DNA of 64,000 nucleotides from Ralstonia sp. 25mfcol4.1 (lineage in GTDB: Bacteria; Pseudomonadota; Gammaproteobacteria; Burkholderiales; Burkholderiaceae), in assembly GCF_900104095.1 (NCBI RefSeq), contig NZ_FNJO01000002.1, forward strand, positions 1 through 64,000, written 5' to 3'. The position numbers and the translations under genes are program-made. Below, piece by piece: positions 27,198-35,905 of this stretch (its first letter is position 1; each line of letters starts with the position of its first letter). Below the pieces are notes generated by a model. The model was not told the origin of the DNA and ran no database searches. It worked only from the letters and a program-made list of their open reading frames with translations.

Positions 27198-29171
27198 TCA
27201 GCCCTGTGCAGCCACACGCTGCTGGTAGCGGGTTTCGATCTGCTCGACCTCGGCGGCCGGCACGTAATAGTCGATGTGGTCATCGTTGGCGCGGCGGATG
27301 AACGCCACCACCATGCCGACCAGGCCAACGGCGGCAAGCCACCAGATGTGCCAGATCAGCGCGAAGCCCAGCGCCAGGCTCCAGGCACCCATGTAGAAGC
27401 CGGCAGCTGTGTTCTTCGGCATGTGGATCTGCTCGAAGCCGCTGGTCGGCAGCTTCTCGCCACGGGCCTTCATGTCGGCGAACGCGTCCAGGTCACGCAC
27501 CACCGGGGTGTGTGCGAAGTTGTAGAACGGCGGCGGCGACGACGTAGCCCATTCCAGCGTGCGGCCACCCCATGGGTCGCCCGTCACGTCGGCCAGCTTC
27601 TTGCGGTCGCGGATCGATACGACGATCTGCAGCACCTGGAAGAAGATGCCCAGCGCCACGAACACCACGCCCACCACGGCCAGATGCAGCCAAGGCGTCC
27701 ATTCCGGGTTGTTCGTGTGGTTCAGACGACGGGTCATGCCCATCAGGCCCAGCACGTACAGCGGCATGAAGGCGAAGTAGAAACCGACGATCCAGCACCA
27801 GAAGGCGCACTTGCCCAGACGCTCGTTCAGCTTGAAGCCGAACGCCTTCGGCCACCAGTAGGTGATGCCGGCCAGGTATCCGAACAGCACGCCGCCGATG
27901 ATCACGTTGTGGAAGTGGGCGATCAGGAACAGGCTGTTATGCAGCACGAAGTCGGCTGCCGGCACGGCCATCAGCACGCCGGTCATGCCGCCGATCACGA
28001 ACGTGATCATGAAGCCCAGCGTCCACAGCACCGGCGACGTGAACTGCACGCGGCCACGGTACATCGTGAACAGCCAGTTGAAGATCTTCACGCCCGTCGG
28101 GATCGAGATGATCATCGTCGTGATGCCGAAGAACGCATTCACGTTGGCGCCGGAGCCCATCGTGAAGAAGTGGTGCAGCCACACGATGAACGACAGCACC
28201 ATGATCGCGCTCGTTGCATAAACCATCGACTTGTAGCCGAACAGCTTCTTGCCCGAGAACGTGGCGATGATTTCCGAGAAGATACCGAATGCCGGCAGCA
28301 CCAGGATGTAGACCTCGGGGTGGCCCCAGATCCAGATCAGGTTCACGTACATCATGGCGTTGCCGCCACCGTCGTTCGTGAAGAAGTGCATGTCGAAGTA
28401 ACGGTCCAGACCCAGCAGGGCCAGCGACACCGTCAGCACCGGGAAGGCGGCCACGATCAGCACGTTCGTGCAGAAGACCGTCCACGTGAACACCGGCATG
28501 CGCATCAGGGTCATGCCCGGGGCGCGCATCTTCAGGATCGTCACCAGGAAGTTCACGCCGGTCAGCAGCGTGCCCAACCCTGAAATCTGCAAGGACCAGA
28601 GGTAGTAGTCCACCCCCACGCCCGGGCTGTAGTCCAGGCCCGACAGCGGCGGATAGGCCAGCCAGCCCGTACGCGCGAATTCGCCGACCCCCAGCGAGAT
28701 GTTGACCAGCAGCGCGCCGGCCACGAACAGCCAGAAGCTCAGCGTGTTCAGGAACGGGAACGCCACGTCGCGCGCGCCGATCTGCAGCGGCACCACGAGG
28801 TTCATCAGGCCCGTCATCAGCGGCATGGCCACGAAGAAGATCATGATCACGCCGTGGGCCGTGAACACCTGGTCATAGTGCTCGGGCGGCAGGAAGCCGG
28901 TGGCGCCGTTGGTGGCAACCGCCAGCTGGGTACGCATCATGATGGCGTCGGCAAAGCCGCGCAGCAGCATGATCAGCGCCACCAGCGAGTACATCACGCC
29001 GATGCGCTTGTGGTCGACCGAGGTAATCCACTCGACCCACAGGTAATTCCACTTCTTGAAATACGTGATCGCACCGAGCAGCCCCAGCCCGCCAAGGGCC
29101 ACGCAGCTCAGCGTGATCATGATGATCGGCTCATGAAACGGAATCGCCGACAAACTCAATTTGCCAAACAT
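27198..29171 (-). CDS. cyoB: Cytochrome o ubiquinol oxidase subunit I
   Basis: The 657-residue catalytic subunit, with about fifteen membrane segments. It reduces O2 to water with electrons from ubiquinol and pumps protons. The CuB/heme region is [15 protein letters not shown] (the His-Tyr pair of the active site), followed by WLHHFFTMG with the two further CuB histidines; [14 protein letters not shown] supplies the heme ligands. Length matches E. coli CyoB (663). Two ATGs lie in tandem at 29174 and 29171; AGGAG is better spaced for 29171. It begins nine bases after the cyoA stop. Confidence 0.96.
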   Translation of the reverse strand: MFGKLSLSAIPFHEPIIMITLSCVALGGLGLLGAITYFKKWNYLWVEWITSVDHKRIGVMYSLVALIMLLRGFADAIMMRTQLAVATNGATGFLPPEHYDQVFTAHGVIMIFFVAMPLMTGLMNLVVPLQIGARDVAFPFLNTLSFWLFVAGALLVNISLGVGEFARTGWLAYPPLSGLDYSPGVGVDYYLWSLQISGLGTLLTGVNFLVTILKMRAPGMTLMRMPVFTWTVFCTNVLIVAAFPVLTVSLALLGLDRYFDMHFFTNDGGGNAMMYVNLIWIWGHPEVYILVLPAFGIFSEIIATFSGKKLFGYKSMVYATSAIMVLSFIVWLHHFFTMGSGANVNAFFGITTMIISIPTGVKIFNWLFTMYRGRVQFTSPVLWTLGFMITFVIGGMTGVLMAVPAADFVLHNSLFLIAHFHNVIIGGVLFGYLAGITYWWPKAFGFKLNERLGKCAFWCWIVGFYFAFMPLYVLGLMGMTRRLNHTNNPEWTPWLHLAVVGVVFVALGIFFQVLQIVVSIRDRKKLADVTGDPWGGRTLEWATSSPPPFYNFAHTPVVRDLDAFADMKARGEKLPTSGFEQIHMPKNTAAGFYMGAWSLALGFALIWHIWWLAAVGLVGMVVAFIRRANDDHIDYYVPAAEVEQIETRYQQRVAAQG

Positions 29172-29179
29172 CATTGCTC

Positions 29180-30148
29180 CTAGATTTGCGCGCCCACGGC
29201 CGGCTTGGCCGGCGTGGTCATGGATACACGCTCTTCGCCAAGCGTGTTACGCGACGTGCAGACCGGACCGCCATCGAAACCTTCGCGGGCCATGGCACGG
29301 CCGTCGTGCCCCATGTATTGATGCAGGATGCCGGTGAACAGGCCGTCTTCGATCTTGCCGAAGTACGTCACCGGATCTGCTTCGCTCGGCTTGGCCAGGA
29401 CCTTGTAGTCCTCGGCGCCGAGCTGCTTGCTGGACGCGCGCACCTGTTCCACCCACTTGTCGAAATCGAAATTCGACATGGCGATGGTCTTGAACTTCAT
29501 GCCCGAGAAGCCGCCGCCGCTGTAGTTGGCGGACATGCCGTCGTACGTGCCGGCTTCATTGGCGATGAGGTGCAGCTTGGTCTCCATCCCGGCCATGGCG
29601 TACACCTGGCTGCCCAGTTGGGGGATGAAGAACGAATTCATGATCGAATCCGACGTGATCTTGAAGTTCACCGGCGTGTTCACCGGCAGCGCCAGCTGGT
29701 TGACCGTCGCGATCTTCAGTTCCGGATAGATGAACAGCCATTTCCAGTTCATCGCCACGGCTTCGACCTGCACAGGCTTGACGTTCGACTCAAGCGGCTT
29801 GTAGGGGTCGAGATCGTGCGACGACTTCCAGGTGATGATGCCCAGCGCAATGATGATCAGGCAGGGAATCAGCCAGACCACGACTTCGATCTTGGTCGAG
29901 TGCGACCAGTCGGGGTCGTACGTGGCCGACGTGTTGCTGGCGCGATACTTCCACGCGAACACGATCGTCAGGATGATCACCGGCACCACGACCAGCAGCA
30001 TCAGCCAGGTGGCAATCAGGATGATGCCCTTGATGTCGACGCCGACTTGCCCTTTCGGGTTCATCAGCGCGTAGTCGCAGCCAGCCAGCAGGAGCAGGCC
30101 AAGGCAAGGCAGGTACCGCATCAGGCGCGGCATTGTTGATGTGTTCAT
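29180..30148 (-). CDS. cyoA: Cytochrome o ubiquinol oxidase subunit II
   Basis: A 322-residue lipoprotein subunit. The N-terminus ends LLLLAGC, so it is lipidated at Cys, followed by two membrane helices ([36 protein letters not shown]) and a cupredoxin-like periplasmic domain. The CuA ligands of cytochrome c oxidases are missing, which fits a quinol oxidase; [30 protein letters not shown] and [11 protein letters not shown] are family marks. Either ATG, 30148 or 30133, is possible, neither with a clear ribosome site. It is the first gene of cyoABCD. Confidence 0.93.
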   Translation of the reverse strand: MNTSTMPRLMRYLPCLGLLLLAGCDYALMNPKGQVGVDIKGIILIATWLMLLVVVPVIILTIVFAWKYRASNTSATYDPDWSHSTKIEVVVWLIPCLIIIALGIITWKSSHDLDPYKPLESNVKPVQVEAVAMNWKWLFIYPELKIATVNQLALPVNTPVNFKITSDSIMNSFFIPQLGSQVYAMAGMETKLHLIANEAGTYDGMSANYSGGGFSGMKFKTIAMSNFDFDKWVEQVRASSKQLGAEDYKVLAKPSEADPVTYFGKIEDGLFTGILHQYMGHDGRAMAREGFDGGPVCTSRNTLGEERVSMTTPAKPAVGAQI

Positions 30149-30682
30149 GTCACGACGGTCTGGTTGCGCCACGCCTGTGCACAAGCGAGGCACTGCCGCC
30201 TGCTGCACGAGGCAACGGGCTGGCTGGGCTGGGAAAAACCGGGGACGTGTCCAAAGCAGGCGCAAGCGTTGATGGGGCGAGCAAGCACCGGCGGACCATG
30301 CGGCCGGGCAACGCCGTGAGCGCGGCTGGACAGCAACTGACGACTGCGTGCGCGAAACGCCGGGGGCGGAAGCGTGCGCTGAGGTAACCGACTGCCTGAA
30401 CTGCGATCGTTCCCGGTTCGGAGCAGCCACCGGGACAAGCGTTGTGTCACGATGCTCACGCGATTTCCGCCTGCTTTTGACCGACCCGCCAGCGCAGCGA
30501 GCACGGTCTCCGAGCGGATATCGCATTACTTAAAACATCGTTGGGCGCGAATGTACCGCAACGCAACATTGCGGGTAAACCCAAACACAACGGAAACACT
30601 GTTCTTTTAACCGGACAATGTTTTTGATGTCGCGCAAAGGAAACAGATCACGCCGTGAACGTATTTGTCATGCGATTCTTCT
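30149..30682. other. Long upstream region of cyoA without genes
   Basis: This stretch and the terminator at 30683 leave 592 bases between cyoA and the next gene. No ORF here is supported by homology. It contains an inverted repeat CCGCAA-N7-TTGCGG at 30556-30574 and a palindrome GGGTAAACCC at 30573-30582 in an AT-richer part (30530-30640), the likely control region for cyoABCD. I could not assign a -35/-10 pair. Confidence 0.5.
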
Positions 30683-30717
30683 GGACAAAAGAAAGGGGCC
30701 GCGTTCTAGCGGCCCCT
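30683..30717 (-). terminator. Terminator after the MaoC-like gene at 30741
   Basis: AGGGGCCGC (30694-30702) pairs with GCGGCCCCT (30709-30717) around GTTCTA. On the minus strand it is followed by TTTCTTTTG. Confidence 0.85.
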
Positions 30718-30740
30718 CTGCCCTGCCCACCTGCCAGGCG

Positions 30741-31214
30741 CTACGAGTAGCGCCGGCTGATCGATTCCGCCACGCAGACCGGCCGATCGCTGCCCTCGCG
30801 TTCGATAGTAACCTCCCAGGTCGACTGCGCGCCGAGCAGGCCGTTCGGCAACGGATCGAGCCGCTCGACCTTGAGCAGCTTCACGCGCGCGCGCAGCTTG
30901 CTGCCGACCGGCACCGGCGAGGTGAATCGCACACGGTTCAGCCCATAGTTGACGCCCATCTTGACGCCTTCCATGTGGATGGCGTTCTGCATGAACTGGG
31001 GCAGCAGCGACAGCGTCAGGAAACCATGCGCCACTGGGGCGCCAAACGGCGACTCCCGCTTGGCGCGCTCGACATCGACGTGGATCCACTGATGATCGCC
31101 CGTCGCCTCGGCAAACAGGTTCACCTGCTGCTGCGTGATTTCGGACCAGTCGCTGACGGCCACTTCCTGGCCCTGGAGGGACTCCAGCTCTTCCAGCGAT
31201 GCAATGGTGCGCAT
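30741..31214 (-). CDS. MaoC-like (R)-specific enoyl-CoA hydratase
   Basis: A 157-residue single hot-dog-fold protein. The hydratase-2 motif is intact: FAEATGDHQWIHVD places catalytic Asp40 and His45, and PFGAPVAHGFLTLSL follows. Proteins of this type hydrate 2-enoyl-CoA to (R)-3-hydroxyacyl-CoA, which can feed polyhydroxyalkanoate synthesis or side beta-oxidation routes. It ends the four-gene acyl-CoA cluster transcribed from 34130, but a 64-base gap and its own AGGAGA ribosome site separate it from the next MaoC gene. The exact chain-length preference cannot be read. Confidence 0.9.
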   Translation of the reverse strand: MRTIASLEELESLQGQEVAVSDWSEITQQQVNLFAEATGDHQWIHVDVERAKRESPFGAPVAHGFLTLSLLPQFMQNAIHMEGVKMGVNYGLNRVRFTSPVPVGSKLRARVKLLKVERLDPLPNGLLGAQSTWEVTIEREGSDRPVCVAESISRRYS

Positions 31215-31278
31215 ATGACTTGTCTCCTAATGTCTTATCGTCTTGTTGCCACGGCTTGCTGCCGCGCTTGCACGGGCC

Positions 31279-31731
31279 TCAGGCCGGGCGGCGCTTGTAC
31301 ATGCCCATGCCCTTGACCGTACACACGACCTCGCCCTTCTGGTTCGTGCCAACCCACTGGGTCAGCACCACGCCGCGGTCGGGCTTCGAACTCGACGGAC
31401 GCGTCTCCAGGATCTTCAGCACGGCGGTCAGCGTGTCGCCGGCATAGACCGGCTTGATCCAGCGCACCTCGTCCACGCCCGGAGACCCCATGCTGGTGGA
31501 ACGGTCGCCCATCGACTGTACCAGCAGCCGCATGATGATGCCGCAGGTCATCCAGCCGCTTGAAATCAGGCCGCCGTAGATGCTGCTTTCCGCCGCGGCC
31601 TTGTCGATATGGAATGGCTGCGGATCGTATTGGCGCGCAAACGTGAGGATCTCCTCCTCGGTGACGTGGTAGCTACCGAGCGGGATCTCGCTGCCGACGA
31701 CATAGTCTTCGAAGTACATCTTGTTGGACAT
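31279..31731 (-). CDS. MaoC-like dehydratase
   Basis: A 150-residue hot-dog protein, shorter and more divergent than its neighbour at 30741. The motif YDPQPFHID places an Asp-His pair at D36 and H41, the expected catalytic spacing, followed by SIYGGLISSGWMT and DEVRWIKPVYAGDTL. It probably acts on an acyl-CoA, as a hydratase or dehydratase. TGGAGCC precedes the ATG at 31731. A terminator-like hairpin just upstream (31747-31778) could lower expression relative to the dehydrogenase genes. Confidence 0.88.
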   Translation of the reverse strand: MSNKMYFEDYVVGSEIPLGSYHVTEEEILTFARQYDPQPFHIDKAAAESSIYGGLISSGWMTCGIIMRLLVQSMGDRSTSMGSPGVDEVRWIKPVYAGDTLTAVLKILETRPSSSKPDRGVVLTQWVGTNQKGEVVCTVKGMGMYKRRPA

Positions 31732-31746
31732 CGTGGGCTCCAAAGC

Positions 31747-31778
31747 AAAAAACCGCGCTCGGGGTCGCCGGCGCGGTT
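31747..31778 (-). terminator. Terminator-like hairpin inside the acyl-CoA cluster
   Basis: AACCGCGC (31751-31758) pairs with GCGCGGTT (31771-31778); the minus strand then reads TTTTTTGC. It lies between the acyl-CoA dehydrogenase stop at 31796 and the MaoC start at 31731. Confidence 0.65.
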
Positions 31779-31795
31779 CAGGTCAAACGCTACGA

Positions 31796-32914
31796 TCAGG
31801 CGGCTTCCTGGAAGCCCGGCTGGCTCGCGAAGCGGCCCAGGTGATGGTCCACGTCGCCGAACGTCGTGTTGATCAGCGTCAGTCGCTTGAACATGTGCGC
31901 GGCCGGCAGTTCGTCGGTCACGCCCATGCCGCCGTGGATCTGTACGGCCTCCTGACCGACCGAGCGAGCCGCCTGACCCACACGCGCCTTGGCAGCCGAC
32001 ACGTAGCGGCGGCGGTCTTCCGGCGACGATTCCTCGAAGCGGGCCGCAGCCAGCAGCGTGATCGAACGCGACTGCTCGGCGTGGATGAACATTTCCACCA
32101 TGCGGTGCTGCAGCGCCTGGAAGCGCGCGATGGGCACGCCGAACTGCTGGCGCGTCTTGGCGTACTCGAGCGTGGCGGCGTTCAGCGTATCCATCACGCC
32201 AACGGCCTCGGCGCACAGCAGCACGGCGGCGTAGTCGGCCGTCGCCTCCAGCACGTCGAAGCCCTTGCCCTCGGCGCCCAGCAGCGTGGCCGGGGCGTCG
32301 GCAAACGTTACGTCGGCGGCGCGCAGGTTGTCGATCGTGCGGTAGTCCTTGACGCTGACGCCGGCCCCATTCGTATCGACCAGGAACAGCGAGATGCCAT
32401 CACGATCGGACTGGGCGCCGCTGGTGCGGGCCGACACCACCAGCTTGTCAGCCTGGGCACCGTGGATCACCACCACCTTGCGACCGTTGAGCTTGCCGCC
32501 CTTGGCCGTCACCGTCACGTTGTTCAGTTCGTAGCGCGCCTGGGGCTCGTTGAACGCCGTGGCCAGCTTCACCTCGCCGCCGGCCACCTGTTCCAGCACC
32601 GCCTCCTGGCCACCGGCCAGCTTCAGCGCTTGCGCGGCCACCACGGTGGCGAAGTACGGCTCGACGACCAGGCCACGGCCCAGTTTCTCCTGCACCACCA
32701 TCATGTCGACGGCCGTGCCCGAGAAACCGCCCTGCGCTTCCGGCACCGGCAGCGCGGTCAGGCCCAGTTCCACCAGGGCGCCCCAGGCCTGCTCACCGTA
32801 CCCGGCATCGGTCTTGATATTCTTCCTGCGCGATTCGAAGTCGTAGCTTTTTTCGACAAAACGGCGAATCGCGTCGGCCAGTTGCTTCTGTTCGTCGCTG
32901 AGATTGAAGTTCAT
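31796..32914 (-). CDS. Acyl-CoA dehydrogenase (smaller partner)
   Basis: A 372-residue acyl-CoA dehydrogenase-fold protein starting NFNLSDEQKQLADAIRRF. The middle domain is divergent (ATAFNEPQARYELNNVTV), and the C-terminal helical domain has YAKTRQQFGVPIARFQALQHRM and VQIHGGMGVTDE. The usual catalytic Glu loop is not obvious by eye. With the larger dehydrogenase 13 bases upstream it probably forms a heteromeric pair, as in FadE-type steroid or side-chain dehydrogenases of other bacteria. That pairing is inference from adjacency and similar size. GAGGAGAC precedes the ATG. Confidence 0.88.
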   Translation of the reverse strand: MNFNLSDEQKQLADAIRRFVEKSYDFESRRKNIKTDAGYGEQAWGALVELGLTALPVPEAQGGFSGTAVDMMVVQEKLGRGLVVEPYFATVVAAQALKLAGGQEAVLEQVAGGEVKLATAFNEPQARYELNNVTVTAKGGKLNGRKVVVIHGAQADKLVVSARTSGAQSDRDGISLFLVDTNGAGVSVKDYRTIDNLRAADVTFADAPATLLGAEGKGFDVLEATADYAAVLLCAEAVGVMDTLNAATLEYAKTRQQFGVPIARFQALQHRMVEMFIHAEQSRSITLLAAARFEESSPEDRRRYVSAAKARVGQAARSVGQEAVQIHGGMGVTDELPAAHMFKRLTLINTTFGDVDHHLGRFASQPGFQEAA

Positions 32915-32927
32915 GTCGCGTGTCTCC

Positions 32928-34130
32928 TCACAGCCCCAGAATCATCTGGCTGATGATGTTCTTTTGAATTTCGTTGGAACCACCGTAGATCGACGTCTTG
33001 CGGTAGTTGAAGTAGTAGGCGGCCAGCGGCGCGGCATCGTCGTAGCCGGTCACGGCATGGTCGTGCTCGCATTCGAGGTAGGCGGTGTCGAACGGCTGGG
33101 CGTACGGGCCCACGGCCTCCACCATCAGCTCGGTCAGCATCTGCTGGATCTCGGTACCCTTGATCTTGAGCATCGAGGCTTCCGGACCGGGACCCTTGCC
33201 GGCGGCTTCGCTGGACACCACGCGCAGCACCGTGATTTCCAGCGCCATCAACTCGATTTCCAGCGCGGCCACCTTGGCGCCGAACACGGGATCGGCCAGC
33301 AGCGGCTTGCCGTTCTTCTGCTGCTGACGCGCCACGCGCTTCAGGAAGCCCAGTTCGCGCTTGGAGTTGCCGACGCGGGCGATGCCGGTGCGCTCGTGGC
33401 CCAGCAGGTATTTCGCGTAAGTCCAGCCGCGGTTCTCTTCGCCCACGCGGTTTTCGACCGGCACCTTCACGTTGTCGAAGAAGACTTCGTTCACCTCATG
33501 CTCTTCATCGAGCATGATGATCGGTCGCACGGTGATACCGGGCGTCTTCATGTCGATCAGCAGGAACGAGATGCCTTCCTGTTTCTTGGCTTCAGGGTCG
33601 GTGCGCACCAGGCAGAAGATCATGTCGGCGTGCTGGCCCAGCGTGGTCCAGGTCTTCTGGCCATTCACGATGTAGTGCTTGCCGTCCGACGTCAGTTCGG
33701 CGCGCGTCTTCAGCGACGCAAGGTCAGAACCGGAGCCAGGCTCGGAATAGCCCTGGCACCACCAGTCGGTGCAATCGAGGATACGCGGCAGGTAGTACGA
33801 CTTCTGCTCGGCATTGCCGTACTTCATGATCACGGGCGCGACCATCGCCACACCGAACGGCAGTACGCCGGGTGCGCCGACGCGGGCATTTTCCTCGTCC
33901 CAGATATGGCGTTGCGTGGCGTTCCAGCCCGTACCGCCGAACTCCACCGGCCAGTGCGGCACCGACCAGCCCTTGCCGGCCAGGATCTTGTGCCAGCGCA
34001 CCAGATCGTCGCGGTTGGGGCGGCGGTGGTTGAGCACCTTTTCGCTGATTTCCGCCGGCAGGTTGGCTTCGAGCCAGCTGCGCACTTCCTGACGGAAGGC
34101 GTTGTCCGCCGCCGAGTAGTTGAGATCCAT
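32928..34130 (-). CDS. Acyl-CoA dehydrogenase (larger partner)
   Basis: A 400-residue FAD-dependent acyl-CoA dehydrogenase. It has GYSEPGSGSDLASLKTRA, the flavin-binding region of this family, the substrate strand GQKTWTTLGQHADMIF, and a C-terminal SIYGGSNEIQKNIISQMI that binds FAD of the partner chain. The ATG at 34130 is preferred to 34142 because TGGAGAC is placed for it. It opens the cluster with the smaller dehydrogenase and two MaoC hydratases, so this set can carry out at least two steps of a beta-oxidation-like pathway. The substrate is unknown. Confidence 0.9.
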   Translation of the reverse strand: MDLNYSAADNAFRQEVRSWLEANLPAEISEKVLNHRRPNRDDLVRWHKILAGKGWSVPHWPVEFGGTGWNATQRHIWDEENARVGAPGVLPFGVAMVAPVIMKYGNAEQKSYYLPRILDCTDWWCQGYSEPGSGSDLASLKTRAELTSDGKHYIVNGQKTWTTLGQHADMIFCLVRTDPEAKKQEGISFLLIDMKTPGITVRPIIMLDEEHEVNEVFFDNVKVPVENRVGEENRGWTYAKYLLGHERTGIARVGNSKRELGFLKRVARQQQKNGKPLLADPVFGAKVAALEIELMALEITVLRVVSSEAAGKGPGPEASMLKIKGTEIQQMLTELMVEAVGPYAQPFDTAYLECEHDHAVTGYDDAAPLAAYYFNYRKTSIYGGSNEIQKNIISQMILGL

Positions 34131-34220
34131 GCCCGTCTCCATAGGTGGTGCCGGCGGGCGCCGGCCGATTGTTTTACCTGCGCATCGCTGCGCTGGTAAA
34201 ACCGGGCACAGGATGCTTGT

Positions 34221-34688
34221 TCAGTGGGCCGTCTGCTTCAATGCGTCCGGCACGATGAGCGGAAAGGTGTCGATGCCTTCTTCAGCCAGCGCCTGCACTT
34301 CCTCGGCGGTGGCCGAACCGCGAATGCCGCGTTCGGGCGCCTCCTCGTAATGCATGCGCCGCGCTTCCTCCACGAAGCGGTCTCCCACGTCCTCGGTCTG
34401 CGCCAGCACCCGCCGCACGGCCTTCAGGTAGTGGGCCTGCAGCGCCTGCATCATCTGCTGGGCTTCGGCCTTGCCTGGCTCGCCATCGCGGCCCTGCGTC
34501 AGCGCCGGCTTCGCGGTAGCACCTGAGAGATTCAGGCGCGGCGCGCTGGGCAGGCGGCTGACCGCATGGTCGCCACAGACCGGGCATTGGACGAGGTCGC
34601 GTGAAATCTGCGATTGCGCATCTTCCTCCGAGGCAAACCAGCCCTCGAAACGATGGTCTTGCGCACAGCGCAGGTCGAGCACCTTCAT
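34221..34688 (-). CDS. DUF1178 family protein
   Basis: A 155-residue cytoplasmic protein of unknown function, found widely in alpha- and beta-proteobacteria. The N-terminus MKVLDLRCAQDHRFEGWF and the pair CPVCG near residues 35-39 suggest a small zinc-ribbon-like head; the C-terminal half (RFVEEARRMHYEEAPERGI, then EEVQALAEEGIDTFPL) is helical and strongly conserved in the family. GGAAAGA precedes the ATG. It stands between the acyl-CoA cluster and the NUDIX gene with about 90-200-base gaps each side. Confidence 0.9.
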   Translation of the reverse strand: MKVLDLRCAQDHRFEGWFASEEDAQSQISRDLVQCPVCGDHAVSRLPSAPRLNLSGATAKPALTQGRDGEPGKAEAQQMMQALQAHYLKAVRRVLAQTEDVGDRFVEEARRMHYEEAPERGIRGSATAEEVQALAEEGIDTFPLIVPDALKQTAH

Positions 34689-34894
34689 GATCTTTCCAGC
34701 CCGTCGGGGCAATGTTAGCTGTGAATCGAAATTTTGTGAACGGTCGTGCTAATTTTTTTGCAGCCGTTTTTGCCTGGCAGGATGCGTCGGAAACACAATC
34801 CCGCCGATAGCCGCCTATTTGGGCGCAGGGCCCTGAAAAATCAAGGGAAAACCCGCGGGTCGCGCCTCGCCAAGCTTAGCAGCAAAGCGACGTT

Positions 34895-35539
34895 CTAGCC
34901 CGCCGCCCGGGCTGCCGGGAACGGTGGCTCGGCCTGTTCACCGGGTTGCCAGATGCCCGAGACGATCTTCTCCAGCCAGAATGCGCCGATGATCGTCTTC
35001 ACATCGGTAATACGGCCTTGCCGCACCCAGTCAATGACCTGGCCGACAGGCGTGACGAAGGTTTCAAGGAACTCGCCGTCATCGAGCTTCGACTCGCCGG
35101 CCGTCAGATCGCGAGCCAGGAACAGGTCGATGAATTCCGTCGAATAGGAAATTACCGGGTGGATGCGTGTCAGGTAGTCCCAGCGCGTCGCCGTGTAGCC
35201 GGTTTCTTCCAGCAGTTCGCGTTTGCCGCACACCAGCGCGCCCTCTTCCGGGTCGAGCTTGCCGGCCGGGAATTCGAGCATGACTTCGCCCACCGGGTAG
35301 CGGAACTGGCGCTCCATCAGCACGGTGCCATCGTCGAACAGCGGGATCATCATGACCGCGCCCGGATGCAGCACGTACTCGCGCCCGGTCTGCTTGCCGT
35401 CGGGCAGACGCACGATGTCTTGCTTGAGGGTCAGGAATTTGCCGCGGTGGATGGTTGCCGAAGCGACCGGCGTTTCGCGGAGATGGTCGTCCGAGACTTC
35501 GGATGACTGGGAGGAAACGGGAAGAGTCTTGTCGGTCAT
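34895..35539 (-). CDS. NUDIX hydrolase, ADP-ribose pyrophosphatase type
   Basis: A 214-residue protein. The Nudix box is complete: GKLDPEEGALVCGKRELLEE followed by TGY fits Gx5Ex7REUxEExGU. The preceding strand GREYVLHPGAVMMIPL and the E-rich helix are typical of ADP-ribose/NUDT5-type enzymes that cut ADP-ribose to AMP and ribose 5-phosphate. Substrate assignment is by family resemblance. It comes 40 bases after the DUF2818 gene, at the tail of the nuo region, where it occurs in many Burkholderiales. The start at 35539 (MTDKTLP) has CGGAGCG upstream. Confidence 0.88.
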   Translation of the reverse strand: MTDKTLPVSSQSSEVSDDHLRETPVASATIHRGKFLTLKQDIVRLPDGKQTGREYVLHPGAVMMIPLFDDGTVLMERQFRYPVGEVMLEFPAGKLDPEEGALVCGKRELLEETGYTATRWDYLTRIHPVISYSTEFIDLFLARDLTAGESKLDDGEFLETFVTPVGQVIDWVRQGRITDVKTIIGAFWLEKIVSGIWQPGEQAEPPFPAARAAG

Positions 35540-35579
35540 ACGCGCTCCGGAGATGACACGGACCGGAGCAGGCAAGCCC

Positions 35580-35888
35580 TCAGGCCGTGCGATGTTTGAC
35601 CAGGTATTGCCAGGTGAAGCCAGGGAAGGCAAACACCAGCATCATGCAGGCCGTGATGGCGTAGAACTGCCAGCCCTGCGGGAATGCGTTGCCAAGGCCC
35701 GCTTCCACCGCAAAGCCGGCAACACCGGCCACCACGTACCAGACGAACAGTTCCACGGCCCGCAGCCACAGCGGCTTGCGAGCCCATTTCAGGCCCACCG
35801 CCGCGAACAGGCGCTGGTTGACGAACGGCAGGTTGGCACAAACCAGTGCCAGCAAAATGACAAACCAACCGCCCGCCGAGGAACTCAT
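35580..35888 (-). CDS. DUF2818 inner-membrane protein
   Basis: A 102-residue protein with three hydrophobic segments (about 7-24, 40-62, 68-90). It starts MSSSAGGWFVILLALVCANL and has NQRLFAAVG and the Arg-rich KWARKPLW turn typical of DUF2818. The gene follows nuoN by only 17 bases and is known to keep this place in beta-proteobacteria, which suggests a link to complex I assembly or function, but none is shown in the sequence. Confidence 0.9.
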   Translation of the reverse strand: MSSSAGGWFVILLALVCANLPFVNQRLFAAVGLKWARKPLWLRAVELFVWYVVAGVAGFAVEAGLGNAFPQGWQFYAITACMMLVFAFPGFTWQYLVKHRTA

Positions 35889-35905
35889 TTCGTCACCTTA
35901 TTACG

